A stretch of 64,000 nt of DNA. Origin: Melitaea cinxia (taxonomy: Eukaryota; Arthropoda; Insecta; Lepidoptera; Nymphalidae). How positions within the stretch are numbered: position 1 is the stretch's first letter; every line of letters begins with the position of its first letter. Positions 1 through 13,000 of this stretch are shown piece after piece. Under the pieces are notes generated by a model, which did not search any database, was not told where the DNA came from, and saw only the letters and a program-made list of their open reading frames with translations. The DNA lies in contig NC_059401.1 of NCBI RefSeq assembly GCF_905220565.1, forward strand, positions 8,643,001 through 8,707,000, given 5' to 3'. Made by a program: the position numbers and the translations under genes.

Positions 1-307
1 CTAAAAGTAAAAGTTATGCTATCAAGTAGAACATCATAAAGAATAACTTAGTTGTTGTCTTTTGTCTATTGCCGAATCTTTGTCACGTTTTGGTTCAGCT
101 ACATTTACATTCACTTCTCAACTTCTATACTTATTATTAGTAGACGAAGTTTGACAACCTGTATTTCCATAATAAAATACTTTATAACGCGAAAAATATT
201 TTTATTGTTCAAATTGAAAAAATAATAACAAATTGTAACACTTTATAAACAAATAAAGAAAAGATGTAATAAAAAAGCGGTAAAAGTAATGAAATATATT
301 CTATTAC
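1..307 (-). other. bchs intron (window edge)
   Basis: AT-rich intron sequence between exon 26 and an exon outside the window. I see no repeat or coding signal in it. Confidence 0.7.
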
Positions 308-3300
308 CTGTTGGTTGTAAGCTTGTGTAAGGCTTCGAGCACAGACATTTGGTCAGCGATAGATTCCGTAGATCGTGACAATAAGAACAATATTGTTCTA
401 TTTAAGCAGTGATGTAACCCTTCTAGAGACATAACTGACGACTTCTTCTTGGCCTGCGTTACAAGCTTTACTAGGAAATCGAAGACCTTGAAAAAGAAAT
501 ATATATACATAATATTATGTGCATACAATATTAATAGCCGCATACCCAAAAAGTAGTAGCTCCTTAACGAATGGACCGATTACGATGCAGTTTTTTTATT
601 TGAAGGGTGACGTTATCGAGATGTTTCTTAGCTACAAATTCTGATCTGGGTCACATGGTTGAAGGTCATTATTTCTTTTTTGTTAGTTGTGGTAGGGATT
701 TCACGAGCCAAATGGGTATTTACTTTACTTTAAAACACAGATGTAAGCTGTGTCCTTACATTTGAAACACTTATTAATACACTACACTATTTAAGTTTTA
801 TGTTACTTACAATTCGTATTATATCACCCGCTTGAAGTCGGTTAAAAAAATCTCAGAGTGCAATACGTGAAAACAAGCACAAATTTTATTTACCTCATGT
901 GGGTCTCTAGACAGTTGTCCTTGCCACAACTTATCTACAAGTCGAGCAGCCAAGTAGCAGACATTTGAGATGTTGGACTCGGTACCGAATAGTTCAGTGT
1001 TCAATAAATTTTCCATGATTGTTGTCAAAACTTCTGTCTGATACTCAATCTGTTGTTGACTCGTCGAGTTAGCTGGCGACGCGTCGAGAACCAAATCTAT
1101 CACCTAGAAAGAAGTCTTTTAGTTATATTTATACTTTTTTTTAAATGGATTTAATGTAGAGAAAATATATACAAGAATTAGTTTGTTTGAAACGCAAGGC
1201 GTGCGTGTTAGTAGAAATGGTATAGCATACGTATAAGTAGTGGTTATAAAGTTGTGTATGAAGACAGTTCAGTTTTAGTATTGTTATTATTTTACAATGA
1301 AGTAGTTTTTCACTATACAATTAATAGCTTTTCATCAATAAAATTATTCCATGCTCTAATATATTAAAAACATTAATGTATACAACTTTACATCGTCTAA
1401 AGAGTCATATAAGAGAAACAGTATTTTTTAGATCAAGCTGTTAACACCGCACATGCTTGGTAGTATTTAATTTAAAGTTTTTTATTCTATTGTTTATTTA
1501 AAGGCCGTAATTCCATACATTTTAAAATATAACATATATTTAGTTTAAGGTACAAAACATCGCCCTCGTGAGAGTCGGAATGAAAAAGTCTCCCAATCTA
1601 TCAAGTTGGGAAACTTAACTTGTATGAGAATGCGAGTGACGTCTAGCGTTTGGTCAAATGTTTATGTCATTGATACTATTATAAATTATATGTTGCTAAA
1701 ACCTTGAAAAATATTTCATACAATATGGATACATCCCAATATCATCACATCATATTATCATCACATCAGCCTTTCGCAGTCTACTACTATAGGCCTATAG
1801 GTAGGTTATAGGCCTCCACAAGTTCACGCCAACAATGGCGTGAACTCATGTGTTTTGCCCATAGTCACCACGCTGGGCAGGCGGCTTGGTAACCGCAGGG
1901 CTGGCTTTGTCGCACCGAAGACGCTGCTGCCCGTCTTCGGCCTATGTATTTCAAAACCAGCAGTTGGATGGTTATCCCGCCATCGATCGGCTTTTTAAAT
2001 TCCAAGGTAGTAGTGGAACTGTGTTATCTCTTACTCGCCTCTTACGACACCCACGAGAAGAGATGGGGTGGATATATTCTTTAATACCGTAACCACACAG
2101 CAAACACATCATACATAATGTTTATATTTGAGTTAATTTTTTTAGATGTTGCCAGAAACCGACACATTCAACTTAAAATACATTAGGCTTTAAACTACTT
2201 TGAAGGTAAGCATTAATGAAGCATTAGTGTGGGATAGATTTGTTAGGGTAAAATAATAGTCTTATATCCCCATATTTACGCAATAAAAGTAAGATCTTGG
2301 CGGAGCGGAGCAGGGGCTACAGGGCGTACAAAACATGGACGGGGCCACGGGGTCGGGCGCGCTCTAAAACAACATCGCCAACTGTAGCTTGTTAGCTTGT
2401 GACTTTTTATTATTAATGTATTAACAATATTATATGTACTTTGATAAATCTATTTACACTGTATAACACAACACTGCTGTAATCTTCAGTTTTTATTATT
2501 TTAATTATTATTATTATTATTATTATTATTTTACTATAAATAAGGTAAGTTTTTTCACTGATTATGTATTATGTGTGTGAGTATGAGTTACAATGGGTAG
2601 TGAATAGTTACACACCTACAATTGTAATTGTAATACATAAGTTTGTTATACCATTGCTTATATCACAACTTCGGACCACTAATGTTAAAGTAACCATAAC
2701 ATAGGTCACATGTGATGAATATATACAAATTTATTAAAAAATATAAATTTTTCATATAAAAATATAAACGCATGCAACGCTCTCAAAATGTAATTAAAAA
2801 TGATCTAGCCATTTACATGTTAACAAAGCCCGAGCCCTAATAAAAGTTTCCAAGCCAAATCCTTTACTGATATCGACCATTCTTTACCCTCAGTATCATA
2901 ATCACGTAATGTACGTAAAATAAAGCCAAATATGATCCTCCATTATAGTATACCGTCTTCTTTTTCTTTTAATTACGTAGGTTTTTTGGTTATATATATT
3001 TAATATTTAATTTATATTTAGTATATTTAAGCAGAAAGTTAGTTTTATTAGAACTCACTGACGAGACGGCTCAGATTTTAAAAATTATTTTATAATTAAA
3101 AATAAAATGAATCGGAGAAGATTAAATACAACTAGAAAAACTACGTACTACTAAAAAACGTTAATGAGAGTAAATAATGTTCTAATTAAATGTCGGAAGT
3201 CGCGCGCAAGCCTCACCGGGGCGGCCTTGGCGGTGGCCGCGAGCGGCAGCGAGTCGAGCACGATGGCGCGCAGGAAGTCCATGACGGCGCGGCGCGCCGC

Positions 3301-4077
3301 GTGCTGCGTGAGCGCGCGCGCCGCGCCCGCCGCGCCCGCCTCCTCCGCGCCCGGCGTCGACGCGCCCGAGCTGTCGCCGCTCTCGCAGATCGCTGCCCGA
3401 CCAACTCATATTACTAGTGCTCGCCCGGTGGTCGATTTTCGACCATAATTCATTTCAATTATAAGTTTATACACTATTAAGGTTCTGTTGTCAAAGACTA
3501 TATATAGTTCTGTAATAATAAACAACAGAGTGTATACTCTATATATGCGTTTGTGTGTATCAAAACATGGTAGTGTGTGTAATGTTATTTTTATTAATTT
3601 AATGTATTTTTTTATTCAAAATTAAAAAAAAAATTAACAGTCTGCACTCTTTCTCTTTTAAAACTATAAGTGTGCGAAATTTCATTTTCCCCCGTCCACG
3701 CTATTTTCCTAAAACGAGATATAAATTTTTTTCTTCACGTACTAATATATAGATGTTTATACTATTTATTGTATAAAGTGTTCGACTGTTAACTTCAGTC
3801 CTTAAAAATGAGTTCCGGGGGAGCGATGTTGGTGTTATATAGTTCTAAATAACAGTGTAATGAGCGTATGATCACAACTATAATTTACAAAAACAAATTA
3901 ATATAATAAGTTCAAAACAATGTACAGAAAGATATAATTAGATCAGTAATACTTACGCATATGTATATCATCCTTCGTATTTGGAGGAAAGAGAATAGAC
4001 GCCAATGCAGTTAAAACTTCGGCGCTCATCATTAATGTCACGAAATCCGGTAAAGTGTTGTAGAAGGAAAACAAAAC
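308..4077 (-). CDS. bchs: bchs exons 23-26, last coding part in window
   Basis: Exons 4077-3957 (FYNTLPDFVTLMMSAEVLTA), 3392-3217, 1103-894 and 486-308. The 3392-3217 exon is extremely GC-rich; its first third is a Gly/Ala-rich linker, followed by LTQHAARRAVMDFLRAIVLD. That joins VIDLVLDASPANSTSQQQIE in the next exon, as in WDFY3. The last exon ends HHCLNRTILFLLSRS...ALHKLTTNR in phase 2 with donor AACAG|GTAATA. The next exon is left of the window. Confidence 0.9.
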
Positions 4078-7000
4078 CTAAAATTGAAAAAAAAATACGA
4101 ATAAGGAACTGAGTAAATAAAGCGCGGAATATTGACAAATAGTAATTATTGCATTGGGCCCAGAAAATTCATCACATCACATCATCACAGCAGCCTTTCG
4201 CAGTCCATTACTGGACATAGGCCTCCACAAGTTCACGCCAAAAATGGCGTGAACTCATGTGTTTTGCCCATAGTCACCACGCTGGGCAGGCGGGTTGGTG
4301 ACCGCAGGGCTGGCTTTGGCAGAAAATTTATGTAATAAAATAAATAAATAAACACCTCAAACTCAATGGACCCCACTAGGATTTACTCCTGTGTCGAGGG
4401 TCCAAAAACACAAATATTACATAAGCACAAACGCTCAGACACAGCAGCAATCTGTATAGCCAAATCAAACGTTTGCCATTTGCGGGGATCGAACTCGCGA
4501 CTGCCAGCGCTACAGTCTCGAGTCAGTGCCGTAATCGTTACGCTACACGTCGTCAAATATCAATCAAGTATTTCGACAAAATGAAAAAAAGGCCCAATAG
4601 GGCCGACATAACGTGACCCCGGAGGCAAAGCCCCGGTGATGAAAGCCCGGGTAAAGAGTGTCCAAACAGATTAAAGTTTTGTGTTGTATACCTATAGACA
4701 TGTTTAAACAGAAACTATCTATACGTGCATTTGTACATTCCACTATGATGATAAACTTGCATTCAAACTACACGTCGTTTTCTTAAAACCAATCGCCGCA
4801 AGCAAATATCAACCTTTTTCATACAAACAAGAGGGTAACCTCGAGGCCCGTACCCAGACAGACCCCCAGGCCTGCCAAGAAGAGCCACCACACATACCGA
4901 ATTTTTATTAACTAACTACACTTTAGTTGGTTGTTTACTAATGCGGTAAAATGACAAAAAATATTACACACCATTTACGAAAACGCGAAATCGAACCTGT
5001 ATAATAGATATGGGGTGGTCGGCGAGCCAGTCGGGCAACGTATCCGGCTCGGCGTGGACCAACGCTCGCACGGTGGCCAGCAGTATGACCACGGCCTCGG
5101 GGCACAGCGACACGCGCGCCGCCACCGCGGCGGAGGGCGTGCGCGACGGCGCCGCGCCGCCCCACGCCGCCGCCCACACGCGCTCCACGGACACGGCGCG
5201 CTCGGCGCCCACGTGCTGCATGGGCTGCCCCAGCGCCAGCCCGAACAGCAGGTAGTACAGCTCGGGCACTTGCAGGTGGAACAGCGACAGCCTGCGACAC
5301 GAGACGTACTTTGTCACGTTCGTCTACGTTCAAGATCGATACGTACAAGAGGTTATCTATAAATTACGTCATGCGAATTTTACGTTTTAGTCGCGTCTCT
5401 GTCACCGCTGGTCACATTTTTGAGGCTCCTCCTTCTACCTAGTGTGATGTCACACAAAAAAAAGTTCTAAAATATTTTCAAAATAAAATTTCATCTTCCG
5501 ACACTTGCACAGGTAGTGTCAATTCTTAACTTCATTTTTTAAGGTCATTGTCAATAGCATGTTATTTAAATATCATGTTTAAATACTGTTAAATACATTA
5601 TATTTTGAAATATGTTACATAATTTTGGGTCCCTCCCCACCCCTTATTATACAATGTCACATTTCATAGACCTCCTAGCTTCCCCCATTTTGCGTATGAC
5701 GTAAATTATGAACCAACCTACTAATCTTACAATTTGTTAATATTGAATGAAATATTTTTGACTTTAATGAAAAGATGTACTTAAATTACATCAACCTACA
5801 CAAACGTGTTGAAAAATCGAATTTTTTATTATTTGATGACGTTTATTACATAAAGTTAACATCATGCATAAGATACACCAAAGTCGTTTCAATATACAAA
5901 GAACTGTTTTCGCCACAATGATAATCGTAACAATTGTTATAAAGAAATATTCAACGCATAATTGACGTCACTTTAATTGAGCTATAGTTATAGACTAACT
6001 CTGCTCGCGACTGCGTCCGCGTCGAATAGTGAGTGACTTAACATGTTCAACGTGATTCTTTAAATTGGCATAACTTTTTTGTTTATGAACCGATTGACAT
6101 GAAACAAACACTAAATATAAAGCTAAGCTTGTCACAATATATTAGTAACAATAATATCTAAATCGAACAAGCCGTTTCTGAGGTTAGCGTGCACAAACGC
6201 AAAGACAAACAGACAAAAGTTCTGACAATCATTGTTTTGAGTGCTATTTACGTTGATAAGGGTCCCAATGATTATTTTCTCACATATCTTAACCGTACAG
6301 ATAGCGACCCGTTACATTTTTATAATATGTATAGATGGCGGGCGAGTAGTACCAGGCGAGCAGCGTGAACCCGGAGGTGTAGAGCAGCTGCGTGTGCAGG
6401 TGCGAGTGCGAGTGCACGACGGCGGACAGCACCACGCCCGCCTGCTGCGACGCCAGCTCCGTGTGCCTCAGCCAGCCCCCGCTACCCGCGCCCTCTCGAA
6501 ACCTGCGCACGAATATATGTCTCATTATCATTCTTATCTTATTATCCACCTACCTGCATCAGTGCAGCTCTGATCCTTGCTCCTTCATAAGGGAAAGAGG
6601 CCTATGCCCATAAGTGGGATATTATAGGCTGAAGCGTATCATTCTTATCTTATTGAGGTGGAGTACAGCAGGATATATCCCGTTCCAAATCTGAAGCAGA
6701 CTGTCTGGGAACATACTCGCTTGAGTAGTTGACAGAAGATGGCATCTGAATATTACTGCTCTCAAGTAGTGTTCTGTTCCTGTGGTAAAATGTCCAGAGC
6801 TCCTGGGGAGGGTGGGGTAGGATCGTCAACACGCAAACGACGTTTCCAGTATTGCTGGCTTCTACACGCTACGGTAACCACTTACCATCAAATGGGCCTT
6901 AAGCTTTAACAAAATTAAGACCTACCTAGACGTATAAAAAATTCACTTTCTTAAGAGCCATTTCACAAAAATCGGTAACAATCCGCGAAATTGTAATATT

Positions 7001-10000
7001 TTGACGTCGTTAATCTCAGTGTTGGATGCAATAATGTAATTTATATTCTTGAAATATAATAGAGCAACCTTTGTTGTAGTCCATAGTCAGATCAGAATTT
7101 TGATTTATATTATGTGTATAAAATTATTAACCTTTTCATCAGCCTCCTCCCTGGGTAAACGGTCGCAATGTATACTTTGAAGTCCTACTTTTCAATAACC
7201 TCTACGTTGAAACCATTTTTAAAAAATATCATAATATGTGGAATATAATTTTGTTGTCCACTATCATAGATTTTTATTCCATTTGTATCTCTATTAAACG
7301 ATAAAAAAAATTTAAATTTACGAATATTTTCCAAATAAGTACAATTTTAAAAGCGATATTTCTCTTAGAAAACTAAGAAATCTTAACGAACTATCTTCAT
7401 CAAAGTAAACTTACATCATTAAGGAATACAAAAAAAAAATAATTAAAAGATGTAATTATTTTTAATACATTTTATATTAAATAATAAAAAGATAGTATAT
7501 ATTGCCACGCATCAAGCCCGGTAAATCAGTCGAGCGCTAGCGCTCTTAGAGGTAAGGTCCACGCCAAATTCTGCGCAGCCGTCTCTTTCGCTCACACGCG
7601 CTAAGCGCCTGTTGTTATAGCGGATAAAACGCATTTGATACTTTCATAATAAAATATAAATAAAATAAACATATTACGAAAATGACTGTAAAATAATATA
7701 ATGATAATTTCTGTAAACAGATGTATAATTTAATTTTCTTTTCTCACACTATCAATACAAATAGGCATTTCAATCTGTTTGTCTTGTTATTTGTTAATTA
7801 ATATGTTTGTCGGTGTCGATGTCATTAAATGCTTTTTTATTCATATCGTAAATATTAGATTCATTCGTAAACTGAAAAAACTAAATCAATTTTAAAAAAT
7901 TGTTTCATAAAATTGATTTTTTTAATTTTATTTTAAATTTATTGACTGTTGTTATATAACATACTTGAAATTTTTAACAAATTAATTATGTAAAAAACAT
8001 TTTATACCATAGTTATAATTTTTATTATACATCAGAAAATGATCACGATGGTCTTTTGGTTGTCACACTATACGTACTAGCACAAAGATCGCGCGGCTCG
8101 TACGACTCGCGCGATGCGACCAAATTTACCTAAACTTGCAGAGCGTAAAATTGTGAAATGGCTCTTAATCAAAAAATTCTTATGTTTGTTCTCAAACAAA
8201 GAAAAATCGACTTCAATTTACATCGACGAATACTAGATAAGACCTCATCAACTTAGTTGCAGTTAATTAAATACGCAATTAGGGATAAGTCAAAAACTAC
8301 TTGTTGGATATCACTCGAATTGAAATGGGACTACAAGAATCATCAAAATTGCGCAACTTCAACCCAGTAAAAAGTTAATATATAAGGTAAAAAGTTAATA
8401 AATAAAGTATAAAGTCGAATTGAGAGCCTCCATTTTAAAGTCGGTTTAAAATGTGTCTTAAATATGAATAAGAGAATAGACGTTACCTTTGTAATATAGC
8501 TGACTGCTGGCCCTGACCAGAACAGAGCACGACTAATATCTTCAACGCTAACAAAACTGTGCTGGGATGAACATTTTCTTGCATGAAACATAGCAGCCAG
8601 TCTGTCCCCAGGACTCGAGATATCTCCTCGCAAACGATTTGGTTTTCAACATTCCTCGTCATTAATAATAGGCAATGTATAAAGTATAAACATTTGTTCC
8701 TGAGATTTATAATTTCCCCTTCAGATTCTTTATCAGAATCTCCCTCTTTGACCACTATTCCTTGTTCCGATTGAGAAGGTAGTGGTAGCGTATATGCCAA
8801 AAATTGTCCGAGGCAGAGTAAATCGCTCGGTCGCGGCTGACTTCCTAGTAAATTGGCTAATAGTTGAATGAGAACGTTTTTTGTGCTAGGGACCTTTATA
8901 TCGTTAACAACGTACAGTAGTTTAGGTACTAGTTGCAGTTCCCTCATTGTGCGTAAATTGTGCGTTCTGTGAGCTGTCTCTGTTGCCAGTTCGAATAAAT
9001 GTTCCAATAAAGACTTTATTAATCCACCGGGCGCATTTAACCATACATCAAGATCGCATATTAAATCCTAAAATCACATATTTGATTACTTATTATAGAT
9101 TATATGTAGATCTTTTTAGAAATTCAAAACAATATAATCACTCAATTTATGTTTTGGAATACTTAAAAGGACTGTTTCTTTATGTCTGTGTTTTGAACTC
9201 CAAAATATAAATGTAATAAAATTATAGAAAAACGTATTTGTCATATAAAAACTAAAAAACATAACTAATTAATTTAATTTACCTGAAAAGCAGTTAAATT
9301 CGGAATAGATGAAGTTTCCTTTTGACTGTCTACTGTCCCAACTAGACCAAAAATTAAATGCAATATATGGGAATTCAGTAATGGTTTTTTCTTTTTCAAC
9401 AGCATCGCTAATGTTTGGTAACCTTTTCTTCGATCCATTTCTGCTTGAGCCGCCTTGTTCGAACGTACTACACATACTAGGGCTTTCACTCCCGCGTATA
9501 AACATTCTACGTCTTGTGCCATTGCAATGAGTCCCAGTAATACAGAACATCCACCGACGGTATCTATCTGCAAGAGTAATGTATACTCTGTTTTTTTTCG
9601 CTACGGACTAAATTGACACATGCAAATGTCAATTTTCGAAATAATGATACCAGCTTTTAAGTAATAGTACTGTACTACGAAACCGGTTTTATGAATCGTA
9701 ATTTTTTACTTTGCCCACATAATTTTATTATTATTATTTGACGAATCTTTTAAAAATGATGGTAAAAAAAAAAATATTGTAATTACTCATTATACGGAGT
9801 AAATACAACAATTATTTATTTGTTGTTGAAGAATACGCAATAACAAGTTAGAAATTGGCCGATAGACTGTAGCTAATGCCATAAAAAAAGAGAACACGGT
9901 GCTATTTTGAATACACGGCATTCGTCCTTCAATCTCTGAAGTGTTCGAATGCGCCCGTTGTCGTATGCGATTTAACGTGTTATTTGTTTCCTTTTCGTTG

Positions 10001-13000
10001 AGTTTGTTTGTTTTGTTTTTTTTTTATTTCTTAAGTTTTGTTATTTTGTTTGAGCCATATATAATGGACGCTCAGCCTTCAACTTTGTTGCGTAAGCGCG
10101 ATGAAGAAAACTTTTCGCCAAGAAAAAGGCAAATGCATATATCTATCGCCGAAAGTGAAAAAACATGATAATTAACGCGTACATTTAAGTATACACCGAA
10201 AAGAGAACAGAATCTCCAACCTAAACGCTGAAGAAAAACTAATGTGTTTTAAAAACTGCTGAAATTTTAAACATAGCCAGGAGTTCGGTATACAAAGTGC
10301 TCAAGGAGAATGAGAATTTGAGCATTCCAAAAGTTGCACATAAGGCAAATTATAAAGAGAAACTGGTACCTCCGGTACCATTGCCACCCTTCGGAACCCC
10401 ATGGTTATGCAGATATTATGGAGATATCCATGGTTAAAGTTTTGAGATTAGAAGAAGAATTCCGCAGCTTTCACACGTTTATTTCACATTTCACATGTTA
10501 TTTTCGAACAGGAGTACGTAAAACTGATCTTGACTGCAAGATCAATAAACGATACGAACTGACATAAACGACATACGACCACTTTCAATATTCTATCTAT
10601 CTCTGAATTTGCTTACTAGAGATATAATTTTGACGTGAGCTCCATAGAAGTTGCGTCAAAAACCTATCACTAAGAGGCGAAACCAGAGATAGATTGACTA
10701 TTGAAACAGCCGTATAGACAACATAGACTGAGATAGATAGATCTCCATAACCATTGGTTTCCGAACGATGGCAATGTTATCTAGTATAGCTCCCCATCCA
10801 CCCTCCACCCTCCATTCCTCAAAACCCCATAATTCGATAGTTCTTAATCTGAAAGATAGCCTTAATTTGCATGTGATTACTAAGATTAATAAATAATTAA
10901 AAAAATAAGTGTTTCATTTATCATATCTATACATTAGCCATACATGTACATATATAGGTATGCCTATAGGTACATTACGGTTGTCGCCACATTCTAAAGT
11001 TTTTAAGACACATTTTTGTAATTATTGCTGAAAAACGATACTAAATTGTAAATTACGTAAAGTTCCGGTAGTGGCATATCACTATTAATGATTCGCAAAA
11101 AACTAGCAACACAGCTTATGTCAATTTAGTCCGTAGCGAAAAAAAACAGGCTATAGTTTATCATTAAAACCATTAGATCTACTATTATCTCTAAGTTTGA
11201 CTATTCCATACAACTTTGTTACTGTTGTAAGTTCCATATACATTTTTAGCGCTATAAATTTTTTAATCTTAATAGAGTAAAAAACACAATGGGATATCTT
11301 ATTTACGGTTTTAGAAACTTAATTTTGATTTAATGGGTCCTAAAAATAATATTATAGATACTTACCATGATAGCCGCTGGTTTAGGGCTGAACACTCTCA
11401 CACCCAGGTATCCGACGACCGTGCCACCTAAACATCGCGCCGGACCTACCAGATGTCCCGCGGAATTGTGCAGCACTCGTATAGGTGTCGCATTCTCATG
11501 CGATGACATGCCCAATTGTTTTGCTATTGCTTTATTATCGTTTTTGCTGTAAACCTTGCGTATCTTGGCGAGTGTGAGCTGGGAAATCGCACGGGCGTTT
11601 ATGCCAAAGACAACTTTTTCCTCAGCAATCAAGGGCGTGAGGGGCTCTTGGTTCTGACCGGGCAGTAATGGAGCTTGTAAAGTGCCGACGTAGTGTGGTC
11701 CGAGTTGATATATTATTGAAATGGTTTGCGCAGAGAGTACCTTAAATAGAATTAAAGAGAATATTAAAATAAAGAGTTCACCATTACGTATTTAAATCAC
11801 ATACAATACAATAGCGACGCTTTAATTAAATTGTCTATTAATGTATAGATATTATTTGTTAGCTGAGATCGAAATTCTTAATGCAAATGACGAGCTGGCG
11901 AACAGAACGGCATATGTGCTAATTTTTTTACGTCAGAATACTTATGGTTTCATAACCGCAAAACCTGATTTCATTTAGGTTTCTTTTTTAATAGAAAATA
12001 ATTTTAATATTGTTATTAAACATTTAAAGGTGTCCGGTTTTAACAAGATAAACTGCGGTCAAATGCTGACAATTAATTTTAAGCGATGGTAATCATGAAA
12101 GATGTTACGGATATAGTTCGTCGATGATACTATAAATCTTAGAATTATTATTTATATCGGCTACTAGACGACCCACACGGCTTCACCCGCACTAAGTACA
12201 ATAACTAGCAACGATCGGTCTGCCGGCCGCCCGCCAGCTCGCCACGAGCACGCTCACGTCCTCCAGCAGCAGCGCGGGCCCCTGGCGCCACACGAGGCGC
12301 GAGTAGCGGCGCCACTGCGGCGGCGTGCCGATGACGCAGTACACGCTGGACGCGCCCGACAGCGTGGCCGCGCCGCCGCCCGGGTTCGCGCTCACGTAGT
12401 GCAGCTTGCCCGAGTGCATGTGCTGACCTGCCACCCGCCACGCGACCGTTACTTCTATATAGCGTTTCAGGCGTTCAATAATGAAAGTGGTAAATGGCAT
12501 CGAGCAGTTTGCTGTACACTAGACTCGAGCGGTATCCCAGTTGAGGTAATTGTTGTCATCGGACAAAACTCTTGTTAGAATGTTCTAATTGATATCAGAC
12601 AGTCGCAGTTAGATGTCGGGGATAAATGTAGACATATATTTTTGTAGAAATTTATATTCTATAATAACATAATATAAACTTGTCAATACGTAATCATTAT
12701 AATAATGAAGACCGTCTTGGCACTCTATTACTCGTCCGCTACCTCGTATAGTATGTAGTATTAGAAGACTAGTTTCACGCACCGTCGAGGTAGAGCGAGA
12801 AGGAGGAGTTCTTGAGCACGGCGCGGTTGAAGAGCAGCGCCAGGTGGTGCCACTGGCCCTCGTGCTGCAGGTCGGGGCACCACACGCGCGCGCCGCACTC
12901 GCCGCCGCCCTCCGGCTCCCACTCGCCCACGTCTGCGCACCACGTCAAATGAATACAATACCTTTACTCAAATAAACTTCAAAAGCACCTTCGTATTGTT

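Noticed and set aside
3164..3448. Several overlapping open frames rich in Ala/Arg on both strands
   Set aside because: They are shadows of the GC-rich bchs exon 3392-3217; only one frame joins neighbouring exons and matches the family.
4938..5362. 136-codon and 115-codon alternative frames
   Set aside because: Shadows of bchs exon 5291-4997.
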